64,000 nt of DNA from an uncultured Pseudokineococcus sp. (GTDB lineage: Bacteria; Actinomycetota; Actinomycetes; Actinomycetales; Quadrisphaeraceae): the NCBI RefSeq assembly GCF_947495735.1, contig NZ_CANMAA010000015.1, positions 1-64,000 of the forward strand, in the 5' to 3' direction. Below the pieces are notes generated by a model. It was given only the letters and a program-made list of their open reading frames with translations, had not been told where the DNA came from and searched no databases. This document shows positions 8,411 through 16,956 of this stretch, piece by piece (position 1 is the stretch's first letter; each line of letters begins with the position of its first letter). The position numbers and the translations under genes were made by a program.

Positions 8411-9594
8411 ACGACGACGCCCGCTGGGTGCACACCTGGGCGTGCATGCCGCAGCGGGCCGAGGCCGCGGACCTGCCCCCGGCGCCCGAGGGCGGCCGCG
8501 GCCCGAGCGGGTCGGGCACGACCCTCCGGCAGACCGTCCGCACCTCGGTGGGGGGTCGCCGCCTGCGCGTCCGGCTGTCGAACGCCTTCGGGGACGCCCC
8601 GCTGGCGGTCTCGCGCGCCGTCCTCGCCCGACCCGAGGGCGGGCGCTCGGGCGCCCGCGCCGTCGTGCCCGGGACCTCGGTGCCCCTGACCTTCGGCGGT
8701 CGCGCCTCGACCCGCGTGCCGGTCGGTGCGCTCGTGGTCTCCGACCCGGTCGAGCTCGCCGTCGCCCCGCGGTCGGCGCTCACCCTCTCGACCCACCTGT
8801 CGGACGAGGGCGTCCTGTGGGGCCGCACCACCCACCCGGGCTCGCGGACGACGTCGCACGTGCTCGCCGGCGACCACGCGGAGGCGCGCGACCTGGCGGG
8901 CGCCGCGCCGGTCGAGCACTGGTACGTCCTCACCGGCCTGGAGGTCGTCCCCGACCGCCCCGCTCGCGCCGTCGTCGTCCTCGGCGACTCGCTGAGCGAC
9001 GGCAGGGGGTCGACCACCGACGGGGACGACCGGTGGCCGGACCAGCTGGCCGAGCGCCTGCGGGCGGCGGGGCGGACCGACGTCGCGGTGGTGAACCAGG
9101 CGGGCGGCGGCAACCGCGTCCTCGCCGACGGGGTGGGGCCGAGCGCCCTCGCCCGCCTCGACCGCGACGTCCTGGCTCTCAGCGGTGCGGCGTGGCTGCT
9201 CGTGCTCGAGGGGATCAACGACCTCGGCACCGCCGCCGCCACGGCCTCGGCCCAGCGGGACGTCGCGGAGGACCTCGTGCGCGCGCTCGACCAGGTCGTC
9301 CTGCGCGCCCGGGCCCGTGGCCTGCGCGCGCTCGGCGCCACCCTGCTCCCGTTCGGCGGCAGCGCCGACTACGACGACCCGGCGGGGCACCGCGAGCGCA
9401 GCCGGCAGCGGGTCAACCACTGGATCCGCACGAGCGGCCGCTTCGACGCGGTGCTCGACCTGGACCGCGCGGCGCGCGACCCCGCCCGGCCGGACAGGCT
9501 CCTGGCCGCCCACGACGTCGGCGACCACCTGCACCTGGGGCCCGCCGGCCACGCCGCCCTGGCCGCGGCCGTGCCGCTCGACGTCTTCCGGTAG
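8407..9594 (+). CDS. SGNH/GDSL hydrolase, acetylxylan-esterase-like (XynE-like)
   Basis: A 395-residue SGNH hydrolase without a signal peptide. The N-terminal beta domain starts WVHTWACMPQ and contains TLRQTVRTSVGGRRLRVRLSN. SGNH block I is VVVLGDSLSDG (nucleophile Ser in GDS), block III GIND, and block V DVGDHLHLGPAGHA with the catalytic Asp/His pair. This layout resembles the XynE-like subgroup, so removal of acetyl groups from xylo-oligosaccharides in the cytoplasm is plausible. The GTG start overlaps the LacI stop, indicating co-expression with the xylan regulator. Substrate is inferred from context. Confidence 0.82.
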   Translation: MNDDARWVHTWACMPQRAEAADLPPAPEGGRGPSGSGTTLRQTVRTSVGGRRLRVRLSNAFGDAPLAVSRAVLARPEGGRSGARAVVPGTSVPLTFGGRASTRVPVGALVVSDPVELAVAPRSALTLSTHLSDEGVLWGRTTHPGSRTTSHVLAGDHAEARDLAGAAPVEHWYVLTGLEVVPDRPARAVVVLGDSLSDGRGSTTDGDDRWPDQLAERLRAAGRTDVAVVNQAGGGNRVLADGVGPSALARLDRDVLALSGAAWLLVLEGINDLGTAAATASAQRDVAEDLVRALDQVVLRARARGLRALGATLLPFGGSADYDDPAGHRERSRQRVNHWIRTSGRFDAVLDLDRAARDPARPDRLLAAHDVGDHLHLGPAGHAALAAAVPLDVFR

Positions 9595-9918
9595 GCACCC
9601 CGACGGGGCGGCTCAGGACGCAGCGGTCCGCTGCTCGTGCACCGCGCGCAGGATCCGGTTCCGCGTCTGCGCGCGCGGACGTCGCGGGAGACCGCGCCTG
9701 GAGGGGGCGGTGCTCGCTCGAGGTGCAGCCCCGAGGGCGCAGCGGTTCCCTCCTCGACCACGTCAGCGGCGGGCGGCCCCCGCCCCTCGGGACGCCGGCT
9801 GCGAGCGGACCTCGGCGCACCGGCGCACCGGCGACCTCCGCGCCTCGACGACCACGACGTCCTGCGCCCGGTGGCGAGGCGACCGTCGGCGTCGTCCGGG
9901 GGCACGACCTCCCGGCCG
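9595..9918. other. 324-bp convergent gap without a recognisable gene
   Basis: Lies between the esterase (+) and the GH35-like gene (-). Short open frames occur on both strands but none has a start signal or a recognisable protein pattern. A short direct repeat of GCACCGGC is present near 9816-9835. No strong terminator stem was found. Confidence 0.5.
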
Positions 9919-11583
9919 TCACCGGTAGCGGTAGAGCCTGACGCGCTGGAGCGACACCCGCCCCGGCTCCAGGCGGAGGTGCCGCCCCTGGTGGGTCTCG
10001 TCGCCGTTGAGCCAGCGCCGGTGGGTCCACACCCCGTCGTCGTAGCGTCCCTCCTCGCAGCTGAGCACGCCCACGTGCTCCGAGCCGGGCCGCACGGGGG
10101 AGAAGGTCACGGTCACCCCGATGCCGCCGAGGACGAGGTCGTCAGGGCCGGTCCGGATGACGACCGCACCTGCGGGCAGCCGCCGGGTGTCGGTCGACCG
10201 GTCGCCCACCTCGTTGATCACCCCGTCCGCCAGGCTCGGCGCCGCCTCCCGCTCGTAGGAGGCCTCGAGCACGACCTCTCCGAGACGCACCCGGTGGGGC
10301 GTGCGCTGGTCGTCGGTCGGCGGCAGCAGCCCGGTCATCGAGCCGTCACCCGCGTGCGCCGTCATCAGCGGGGTCAGCTGGCGGACGACGTCGTTGGCGG
10401 CCGCGAGCAGCGTCGCGGCGTCCCCCTCGATCGACTCGATGCCGAAGGGCGAGAAGCCGATCGCCGAGTGGGCGCCGTAGGCGTAGAGCGCGTTGGCGGC
10501 CGCGTCCGTGCTGCGGAGCGCCTCCGGCACGAACAGCGGGTCGCCCGTGCGCGCGTACCTGCCCGCCCACTCGGCGAAGTTCGGGAAGTAGATGTCGGGC
10601 GCGATGAAATCGAGCGCGGGCGCCCCGGCCCGCCAGACATCGACGAGGTGCGGCAGGGGACCGGCGCTCGGGTACTGGCCGGGGAGCGCCCCCGGGCGGA
10701 TGAGCGCTGCGTTCGCGTACATCGGAAGGTCGAGCTGGGCCTTGCCGGCCTCCACCACGGCCTGGACGTAGCGGGCGAAGTGCCACGCCATGAAGATCTC
10801 GTCCGTGGAGGGCCCCTCGCCGAGGACCTCGACCCAGCTCCCACCGCGACGCGAGACCTCGGGCTCCCACACGTCGGCCAGCTCCGGCGCCAGCCCTCCG
10901 CGGTGGTCCTCCACGTACCCGACGAGCTCCGCGGGGACCGGTCCGTCGAAGGCGGTCTCCGCCTCCGCGGAGTGGTCACGAGCCTCGGGGATCATGCCGA
11001 TCTCGTTCTCCACCTGCACGAGCACCACGGTGCGCCGCTCGTCCGACTCGCGCAGGTGGCCCATGAGCGCGGCGAACGCCCGCGCGTCGGCGTCGCGGTT
11101 GGCCGCGCTGAACGGGGTGAGGATCTCCAGCGCCTGGCCGCTCGAGGTCCGGCACCGCGGGAAGCGCTCGACGTCCGACTTCACCCATCCCGGCGCGTAG
11201 CAGGACATGCTGTTCTTCCAGGTCCCGAACCACAGCAGCACCAGCCTCATGCCGTGCGCCGCCGCGTCCTCGACGAGCTCGTCGACGGTGCTCCAGTCGA
11301 ACTGCCCCTCCACCGGCTCCACGACGTCCCAGCACACCGGCGCCACGAGGGTGTTGAGCCCGAGGGACCGCAGCTTGTCCCAGTGCTCCGCGAGGTGCGT
11401 GCGCTCAGCGCTCGAGTTGCCCAGCTCGCCGCCGCGGACGAGGAAGGGCGCGCCGTCCACGACCAGCTGCGTCGCGCTGCCGGACCGTCTCAAGCTGGGC
11501 AACGGCCACGGCGACGAGGCGTCGCCGGCGCCCGCTCCTGCTGCCGTCTCCGGTGTGGAGGTCACGCGCCGCGAGTCTGGCAC
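9919..11583 (-). CDS. GH35-like beta-galactosidase with DUF5597-type C-terminus
   Basis: A 554-residue glycosidase. The TIM barrel shows the GH35/GH42-like features WDVVEP, acid/base E194 in VQVENEIG and candidate nucleophile E354 in LFVPEAL. The C-terminal beta domain (about residues 420-554) fits the DUF5597 type that accompanies this enzyme class. No secretion signal is seen, so it should cleave beta-galactosyl (or a related) linkage from imported oligosaccharides. It ends facing the esterase and starts at GTG; a second in-frame GTG lies 18 bp further in. It is transcribed alone, about 110 bp from the chemoreceptor gene upstream. Confidence 0.82.
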   Translation of the reverse strand: MPDSRRVTSTPETAAGAGAGDASSPWPLPSLRRSGSATQLVVDGAPFLVRGGELGNSSAERTHLAEHWDKLRSLGLNTLVAPVCWDVVEPVEGQFDWSTVDELVEDAAAHGMRLVLLWFGTWKNSMSCYAPGWVKSDVERFPRCRTSSGQALEILTPFSAANRDADARAFAALMGHLRESDERRTVVLVQVENEIGMIPEARDHSAEAETAFDGPVPAELVGYVEDHRGGLAPELADVWEPEVSRRGGSWVEVLGEGPSTDEIFMAWHFARYVQAVVEAGKAQLDLPMYANAALIRPGALPGQYPSAGPLPHLVDVWRAGAPALDFIAPDIYFPNFAEWAGRYARTGDPLFVPEALRSTDAAANALYAYGAHSAIGFSPFGIESIEGDAATLLAAANDVVRQLTPLMTAHAGDGSMTGLLPPTDDQRTPHRVRLGEVVLEASYEREAAPSLADGVINEVGDRSTDTRRLPAGAVVIRTGPDDLVLGGIGVTVTFSPVRPGSEHVGVLSCEEGRYDDGVWTHRRWLNGDETHQGRHLRLEPGRVSLQRVRLYRYR

Positions 11584-11662
11584 GCGGTGGGCACGGTCTC
11601 ACCGAGGACGCACGGGGCTCGAGGTGGGCGGGGGCGAGGTGCGCGAGGCTCGACGGGGCGGA

Positions 11663-11692
11663 GGGGCCGCGCTGCTCTTCCGCCGCGGCCCC
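11663..11692. terminator. Hairpin at the chemoreceptor 3' end
   Basis: GGGGCCGCG pairs with CGCGGCCCC over a 12-nt loop, directly abutting the minus-strand stop codon at 11692. Confidence 0.55.
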
Positions 11693-13035
11693 TACGCGAC
11701 CGCGGCGACCTCGCCCAGCTGGCGGGCCATGGTCGCGGCGTCCTCGGAGGCACCCGTGATGGCCCCCTGCACCTGGGTGGACGACGCGCTCTGCTCCTCG
11801 ACGGCCGCGGCGATCGTCACCTGGGCGTCGAGGACGCCGCGGACGACCTCCTGGATGGCCCCGAGCGAGGCGCCGGCGGCCCGGACGTCGTCGCGGACCG
11901 CGTCGACGACCCTGCTGATGTCGTCGGTGGCGCGCGCCGTCTCGGCGGCGAGCTCCTTGACCTCTCCGGCGACGACGGCGAAGCCCCGGCCGGCCGTCCC
12001 GGCGCGGGCCGCCTCGATGGTCGCGTTGAGCGCGAGCAGGTTGGTCTGCTGGGCGATGGCGCTGATGCTGCTCGCCATCGCGTCGATGCGCCCCATGGTC
12101 TCCGCCAGGCGGTCCACGGTCGCGGCCCCCTGCGCGGACTCCGTCTCGGCCCGCTGGGCGGTGGCGGTGGCCGAGCTCGCGGCGACCGAGATGTCGTTGA
12201 TCGCGGTGCGCAGCCCGTCCATCACCGCGGAGGCGACCGAGACGTTCTGGCTGAGCCGGGTGCCCGCCTCGTCCAGGCGCGCGAGCCGCTCCCCGAGGGC
12301 CGCCGCCCGCTCCTCGCGCTGGCGCAGCGCCGCCGCCGCGTCGTCGGCGGCGGCCGAACGTGCCCCGGCCAGCTCCCCCTGGGCCGTGGCGACGGCGCAG
12401 GCCCGGGCGCGGGCGGTGTCCGCCTCGGCGCGGCGCGCGGCGTCCGCCGCCTCGGTGAAGCGCCAGCCGTAGGCGAGGAAGAAGCCCTCGGCGAGGAGGA
12501 AGACGGCGTGGAGGCCGGCGAAGCGGACCGGGTGCTCGACCGCCGCCGGGGTGGAGAAGACGATGCTCGGCATCAGCAGCCCCATCACCGCGTGGTGGAC
12601 GGCGACGAAGCCGACCGCGGCGAGGAACGGCACCCACTGCTGGTAGAGCGCCACGGCCGGCAGCAGGACGTAGAACCAGATGTGCAGGTCCGTCAGGCCG
12701 CCGCCGACGTGCACGAGGACACCGGCACCGACCATCAGGCCGAGCCCGACGGCCCCGGCGCGCAGGGACTGGGAGCGCATCGTCCGAGCCAGCACGGCCA
12801 GCACGGCCATCGCCGCGACCTGGCCCCACAGCAGGAGGCCCGGCGAGACGGGGCCGTGGTCCGCGTGCCCGTCGCCCCGCAGGTGCAGCACGCCGAGCAC
12901 GGAGAGGACGGGCAGGTGCAGCAGCAGCAGCCCCCACAGCAGCTGGTGGCGGGCGGCGAACTGCTCCTCGTCGAGCTGGCCGCCGCGCGGCAGCCAGGAC
13001 AGCCCGGTTCCGGGGGTCGGCGCGTCGGTGGTCAT
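11692..13035 (-). CDS. Methyl-accepting chemotaxis-type protein, membrane-bound
   Basis: A 447-residue receptor. The N-terminal half has about six membrane segments (residues roughly 30-190) and no obvious periplasmic sensor domain; no HAMP domain is recognisable. From about residue 200 a long Ala-rich coiled coil leads to the conserved MCP signalling tip ([21 protein letters not shown] followed by [18 protein letters not shown]). It should signal to a CheA/CheW complex, but no other chemotaxis or flagellar gene occurs in the window, so it is an orphan receptor here. It lies within a carbohydrate-use zone, though no link is proved. Confidence 0.88.
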   Translation of the reverse strand: MTTDAPTPGTGLSWLPRGGQLDEEQFAARHQLLWGLLLLHLPVLSVLGVLHLRGDGHADHGPVSPGLLLWGQVAAMAVLAVLARTMRSQSLRAGAVGLGLMVGAGVLVHVGGGLTDLHIWFYVLLPAVALYQQWVPFLAAVGFVAVHHAVMGLLMPSIVFSTPAAVEHPVRFAGLHAVFLLAEGFFLAYGWRFTEAADAARRAEADTARARACAVATAQGELAGARSAAADDAAAALRQREERAAALGERLARLDEAGTRLSQNVSVASAVMDGLRTAINDISVAASSATATAQRAETESAQGAATVDRLAETMGRIDAMASSISAIAQQTNLLALNATIEAARAGTAGRGFAVVAGEVKELAAETARATDDISRVVDAVRDDVRAAGASLGAIQEVVRGVLDAQVTIAAAVEEQSASSTQVQGAITGASEDAATMARQLGEVAAVA

Positions 13036-13081
13036 ACGCCGGTGTCGGCACCTCCGGCCCGGGGGCTGAGCCGCGCCCCCG

Positions 13082-13108
13082 CCGTCCGGGCGACGACCCC
13101 CCGGACGG
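13082..13108. terminator. Hairpin after the cupin gene
   Basis: CCGTCCGGG pairs with CCCGGACGG over a 9-nt loop, 20 bp past the minus-strand cupin stop. Confidence 0.5.
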
Positions 13109-13127
13109 GCGAGGCCGCGGGCCTCCG

Positions 13128-13478
13128 TCAGCCGCCGGCGGGCTCGTCGCGGTCGTGCACCTGCGCGGGCGGGGAGGTGGCCTCGACCGCGGTGAAGGCC
13201 TCGAGGATCCGGTAGGAGTGCACGGCGCCCTTCGGCACCACCCAGGAGTCGCCGGCCGCCAGGGAGACGACCTGGCCCTCGCTGCGCAGCTCGGCCCGGC
13301 CGGAGATCACGTAGCCGACCGTCTCGTAGTCACGGGCGACGTCGGGCTCGGGGTCTCCGGCCGGCTGCTCGCGCCACATCCGCATGCTCGTGCTCGCGCC
13401 GCTGGCGAGGTGCACCTGCCCCATCGCGCCGCGGGGGGAGTGCTCGCTGTCCACCTTGATGATCGTCGTGTCGCCCAT
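13128..13478 (-). CDS. Small cupin-domain protein
   Basis: A 116-residue single-cupin protein. It shows the beta-barrel pattern with [20 protein letters not shown] and [17 protein letters not shown], the two cupin motifs in shortened form; the expected first-motif histidines are partly absent (YETVGYV in place of HxH), while the second-motif His is present. Metal binding is therefore uncertain. It could be a sugar or small-molecule binding protein or a stress protein. It is followed by a hairpin and preceded by a gene-poor stretch, so it is probably monocistronic. Confidence 0.72.
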   Translation of the reverse strand: MGDTTIIKVDSEHSPRGAMGQVHLASGASTSMRMWREQPAGDPEPDVARDYETVGYVISGRAELRSEGQVVSLAAGDSWVVPKGAVHSYRILEAFTAVEATSPPAQVHDRDEPAGG

Positions 13479-13616
13479 GCGTCGACGCTAGGCCAGGTCG
13501 GCCGCCGCGGCCCGCCCGCACGCTCCCCCGCGCAGGGCTGCCGGAGGAGCACTGCGCCTCGGCGAGGCCGGCTGGAGCGGACGCCGCGGCCCTGACCCAG
13601 CTGATCGCGGACAGGC

Positions 13617-13742
13617 ATGCGCCGCTTCTCCAGCCGCGACGGCCACGGCAACCGGCTCGAGGTGCTGCAGCCGGTCGGGCTGGTCGACGTCGCCGGCGCC
13701 GACGTCGTCGATCTCGGCTGCGCCGGCGACGGTCCGCCGTGA
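13617..13742 (+). pseudogene. Remnant of a VOC/glyoxalase-type protein
   Basis: A 41-codon frame whose first residues (MRRFSSRDGHGNRLEVLQP) match the usual C-terminal end of VOC-superfamily proteins, in which an RxF...DPxGNRLEVLxP pattern closes the domain. Upstream in the same frame are stop codons, so the rest of the domain is gone. It is followed at once by a perfect 44-bp palindrome. The stretch 13479-13616 shows nothing else. Confidence 0.35.
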
Positions 13743-13743
13743 C

Positions 13744-13787
13744 CTGGTCGACGGAGGTGACCGTGCACGGTCACCTCCGTCGACCAG
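13744..13787. terminator. Perfect 44-bp palindrome
   Basis: Two 22-base arms without any loop sequence, beginning CTGGTCGACGG and ending CCGTCGACCAG. It lies 14 bp past the minus-strand acetyltransferase stop and may act as a terminator in both directions. The perfection of the arms is unusual for a simple terminator. Confidence 0.6.
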
Positions 13788-13801
13788 CTCCTCAGGAGGG
13801 G

Positions 13802-14599
13802 TCAGGCACCACGCCGCCACAGGTACGGCGTGGTCGTGGTGACCTCCACGAGGCCGGCTCGCTGGAGGATCGGCCGTGAGAACGGGGTGCAGTCGCTGTG
13901 CACCAGCGTCTTCCCCCGGCGGAGGGCGGACCGGGCGCGCGCCGCGGTCAGCGCGCGGTAGACGCCGCGGCGGCGCCACTCCGGGCGCGTCGCGCCGCCC
14001 CAGACGCCGGCCACGTCGCTGCCCGCCACCGGCTCCAGCCGCCCGGCGCTGACGACGAGCCCCGCCGCCTCGGCGACCCAGAGCTCCATCCCGTCGCCGG
14101 TGGCGAGCCGGCGCACGAGGGCGTCGGCCCCCTCCCTGCTGACGGGGTCGCCGAAGACCTCGTCCTGCATCGCGCTCATCGCGCGGACGTCGACCTCGGA
14201 GGTCACCCGGCGCAGCGAGACCCCCTCCGGCAGCGGCAGGTCGACCGCGAGGGCCTGCGCCTCGCCCATCATCACGACCTCCTGCTCGTCCGGGACGAAC
14301 CCGTGCGCGACGAGCGCCTCGTGCAGCCCTGGCGCGGCGTCGTGCCCGCGGGTCTTCCACTCGACGCGCGCGACCTCCGGGTCGGCCCGGTAGTGCTCCA
14401 GCGCCTCGGCCACCCAGCGCCGGATCGCGGCGGCGTCCGCTCCCCCGAGGTCGGCGTAGGTGACGAAGCCGCGCCCGCCCGCGAACGTCACCAGGCGCAG
14501 CGGGCCGAGCCGGGTGACCGAGGTCGCGCCGGGGGTCTCGGCGTCGGTGCGCAGCTGGCCGTCGTAGATCGCCAGCAGGCGGGCGGGGTCGGGGGGCAC
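13802..14599 (-). CDS. GNAT-family N-acetyltransferase
   Basis: A 265-residue protein from a GTG start. The N-terminal half is divergent, and the C-terminal half (from about residue 135) is a GNAT domain: the acetyl-CoA loop is recognisable in GATRPEWRRRGVYRALTAARARSALRRG, followed by PILQRAGLVEVTTTTPYLW. It probably transfers an acetyl group to an unknown small molecule. The start was chosen because the sequence upstream of it has no typical composition; the ribosome site is weak. It lies downstream of, and on the same strand as, a RibD-like reductase. Confidence 0.78.
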   Translation of the reverse strand: MPPDPARLLAIYDGQLRTDAETPGATSVTRLGPLRLVTFAGGRGFVTYADLGGADAAAIRRWVAEALEHYRADPEVARVEWKTRGHDAAPGLHEALVAHGFVPDEQEVVMMGEAQALAVDLPLPEGVSLRRVTSEVDVRAMSAMQDEVFGDPVSREGADALVRRLATGDGMELWVAEAAGLVVSAGRLEPVAGSDVAGVWGGATRPEWRRRGVYRALTAARARSALRRGKTLVHSDCTPFSRPILQRAGLVEVTTTTPYLWRRGA

Positions 14600-14694
14600 G
14601 GCGGCGACCCTGCGCGAGGAGGCGGCCGACGGCAAGGGAGTTCGCCGCCGCGGGGCCGCGGCACCGGGCCGGGCCCCACGAGCACCGCCGCGCG

Positions 14695-15264
14695 TCAGGA
14701 CCCGGGCTGGTCGGCCGGCGCGTAGACCAGGCGCAGGACGCCGGTCGGCAGGGCCTGCGAGCTTCGCAGCGCGAGGGGGAGCACCGAGCCGGCCTCCTCG
14801 AAGAGCCGCACGCCCCTGCGCGCCGCGACCGGGTGCACGAGGAGCCGCAGCTCGTCGAGCAGCCCCGCCTCGAGCAGCTGGCGCACGACCGAGACGGAGC
14901 CGGCCACGAGGACCTTCCCGACGCCCGGGTCGGCCCTCAGGGCCCGGACCGCCTCGACGACGTCCGGCACGGCCTCGGCGTTGCGCCAGCCCAGCTCGCC
15001 GACGCCGCGCGTGGCGACGAGCTTGCGGACGTCGCCCAGCTGCGCGGCGAAACCCGCGTCCTCCTCGCCGGCCGCCTCTCGCTCGGGCCAGGCCCCCGCG
15101 AAGCTGTCGTACGTCACGCGACCGAGGACGAGGACGTCCACGCCGTCGTAGTCCTCGCTGACCGCGGCGCCCATGGCGTCGTCGAAGTACGGGACGTGCC
15201 ACGCCGGGTCGATCTCCACGACGCCGTCGAGCGCCGAGAACAGGGTCGAGACGATCGTCGCCAC
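14695..15264 (-). CDS. Dihydrofolate-reductase-like (RibD C-terminal) protein
   Basis: A 189-residue member of the DHFR/RibD-C reductase fold: VATIVSTLFSALDGVVEIDPAWHVPYF, then DVLVLGRVTYDSFAGAWP and VLVAGSVSVVRQLLEAGLLDELRLLVHPV. Such stand-alone proteins presumably bind NADPH; the substrate is unknown. The start was placed at the GTG preceded by AAGGAGG with a 5-nt gap, a near-perfect ribosome site; an open frame extends 26 codons further but lacks one. About 95 bp separates it from the acetyltransferase gene downstream. Confidence 0.85.
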   Translation of the reverse strand: MATIVSTLFSALDGVVEIDPAWHVPYFDDAMGAAVSEDYDGVDVLVLGRVTYDSFAGAWPEREAAGEEDAGFAAQLGDVRKLVATRGVGELGWRNAEAVPDVVEAVRALRADPGVGKVLVAGSVSVVRQLLEAGLLDELRLLVHPVAARRGVRLFEEAGSVLPLALRSSQALPTGVLRLVYAPADQPGS

Positions 15265-15401
15265 CAGAGCCTCCTTGGTCGTCGCGGCCGCCGGGTGCGG
15301 ACGCTCGTGACGGAGCAGACCGCGCCGGTCGACGCAGGTCATCGGGCACGACCCGTTCCACCTGCGCCTCGTCGTCGCAGCTCTCCCAGGACGGCGTCCG
15401 G

Positions 15402-15539
15402 ATGGAGGCTGACACGCAGACGACCTCTGCGACAGGGATGGTCGTGCCCGTGGACTTCGACCTGGACGACGCGACGCGCGACGACGACTGGGTGGTGGTG
15501 GCCGACGACCTCGCAGCGCCGGCCGACGAGGTCGGCTGA
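15402..15539 (+). CDS. Possible small acidic protein
   Basis: A 45-codon frame, ATG to TGA, giving a very acidic peptide (many Asp, few basic residues; DLDDATRDDDWVVVADDL in its middle). No clear ribosome site and no family recognised. It lies in the 362-bp gap between the divergent RibD-like and glutaminase genes. It may be chance or a remnant; nothing else was seen in the gap except a TACGGT hexamer near 15579 that could be the glutaminase promoter. Confidence 0.2.
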   Translation: MEADTQTTSATGMVVPVDFDLDDATRDDDWVVVADDLAAPADEVG

Positions 15540-15626
15540 CCGCTCGGCGCCTCGCGCCGGCACCTCCGGGCCCGCGTTACGGTGCCGCGCACGGGATCCG
15601 CCCGCGCCCACCCCGAGGAGAGCCGC

Positions 15627-16862
15627 GTGCGCACACCCGTCCAGGACTACCTGCGCGAGGTGACCGACTCCCTCGTCGGCATCCACGACGGCGAGGTGGC
15701 CGACTACATCCCCGCCCTCGCCACCGCGGACCCGGACGTCCTCGCCCTGGCGCTGACCACCATCACGGGGCGCACCTACTCCGTGGGCGACGCCGACCGC
15801 GAGTTCTCCCTGCAGTCGATCTCCAAGCCGTTCGCCTACGCGGTGGCCCTGCTCGACCACGGCTTCGAGGCCGTCGACCGCGTCGTCGGCGTCGAGCCCT
15901 CGGGCGAGGCGTTCGACGAGCTGTCCCTGGAGAAGGGCTCGCACCGCCCGCGGAACCCGATGATCAACGCGGGCGCCCTCGCGGTGCACAGCCTGCTGGA
16001 CCCGGACAACGGCGGTCGCGTCGAGCGCCTGCTGGACGTGTTCTCCGCCCTCGCGGGTCGGCCCCTGCGCGTCGACGCCGAGGTGCACGTCAGCGAGATG
16101 GCCACGGCCGACCGCAACCTGGCGCTGGCCCACATGCTCCGCAGCTACGGGCTCGTGACCGCGGACGTCCACGACGTCGTCGACGGCTACGTCCAGCAGT
16201 GCGCCGTGATGGTCACCGCCCGCGACGTCGCCGTGATGGGCGCCACGCTGGCCGGGGGCGGGGTCCAGCCGGTCACCGGTGAGCGCGTGCTGCCCGCGCG
16301 GGTGGCCCGCCAGACCCTCTCGGTGATGCTCGCAGCCGGCATGTACAACGGCGCCGGCAGCTGGATCACCGGCGTGGGCATTCCCGCGAAGAGCGGCGTG
16401 TCCGGAGGGCTGCTCGGCGCGCTCCCCGGCCAGGCCGGCGTCTGCGTGTTCTCGCCGCGGCTGGACGCCCACGGCAGCAGCGTCCGCGGGGTGCTGGCCT
16501 TCCAGCGCCTGTCCTCGGACCTGGGCCTGCACCTCATGGACGCCGAGCGCCTCGGCGAGACGGTGCTGCGCGAGCGCCGGGAGGACGGCGACGAGGTGGT
16601 CTACGCGCTGCAGGGCGTCGTGGAGTTCACGGGCGCCGAGCACCTGCTGCACGAGCTCGCGCAGGAGGAGGGGTGGACCTGCGTCGTCCTCGACCTGACG
16701 CACGTCGACCGGGTCACGCGCGTCGGCCGGCGGATGGTGCTCGAGGGCCTGCGCCGGCTCCGCCTCGACGGGCGCCGGGTCGCCGTGGTCGACGCCGGAC
16801 GCGTGCTGCCGGACGCGGACCCGGGCGACGGCGAGGTCGTCGAGGACCGCGCCCAGCTCTGA
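15627..16862 (+). CDS. glsA: Glutaminase fused to a STAS domain
   Basis: Hydrolyses glutamine to glutamate and ammonia. Residues 1 to about 310 form a serine-dependent glutaminase of the beta-lactamase fold: the Ser64-x-x-Lys67 dyad is in FSLQSISKPFAYAVALLDHG, and RNPMINAGALAV and the AKSGVSGGLL loop are conserved. The last 95 residues or so form a STAS-type domain (VEFTGAEHLLHEL...CVVLDLTHVDRV), a fusion seen in other actinobacterial glutaminases and perhaps regulatory. The GTG start has GAGGAG 6 nt upstream. It is transcribed away from the RibD-like gene and is probably monocistronic. Confidence 0.9.
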   Translation: MRTPVQDYLREVTDSLVGIHDGEVADYIPALATADPDVLALALTTITGRTYSVGDADREFSLQSISKPFAYAVALLDHGFEAVDRVVGVEPSGEAFDELSLEKGSHRPRNPMINAGALAVHSLLDPDNGGRVERLLDVFSALAGRPLRVDAEVHVSEMATADRNLALAHMLRSYGLVTADVHDVVDGYVQQCAVMVTARDVAVMGATLAGGGVQPVTGERVLPARVARQTLSVMLAAGMYNGAGSWITGVGIPAKSGVSGGLLGALPGQAGVCVFSPRLDAHGSSVRGVLAFQRLSSDLGLHLMDAERLGETVLRERREDGDEVVYALQGVVEFTGAEHLLHELAQEEGWTCVVLDLTHVDRVTRVGRRMVLEGLRRLRLDGRRVAVVDAGRVLPDADPGDGEVVEDRAQL

Positions 16863-16956
16863 TGGGCGGCCTGCAGCCCTGGTCGGGCGGCCACGCCTCA
16901 CGCCGGGGGCGCCGTCTCGGCGAGCCCGTCGCACGCCGCGGCAGTCGCTGACCGAG

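Noticed and set aside
9637-13215. A plus-strand open frame of over 1100 codons opposite GH35 and MCP genes
   Set aside because: Antisense to two clear genes, low-complexity Arg/Val/Asp-rich translation and no family motif; a by-product of high G+C.
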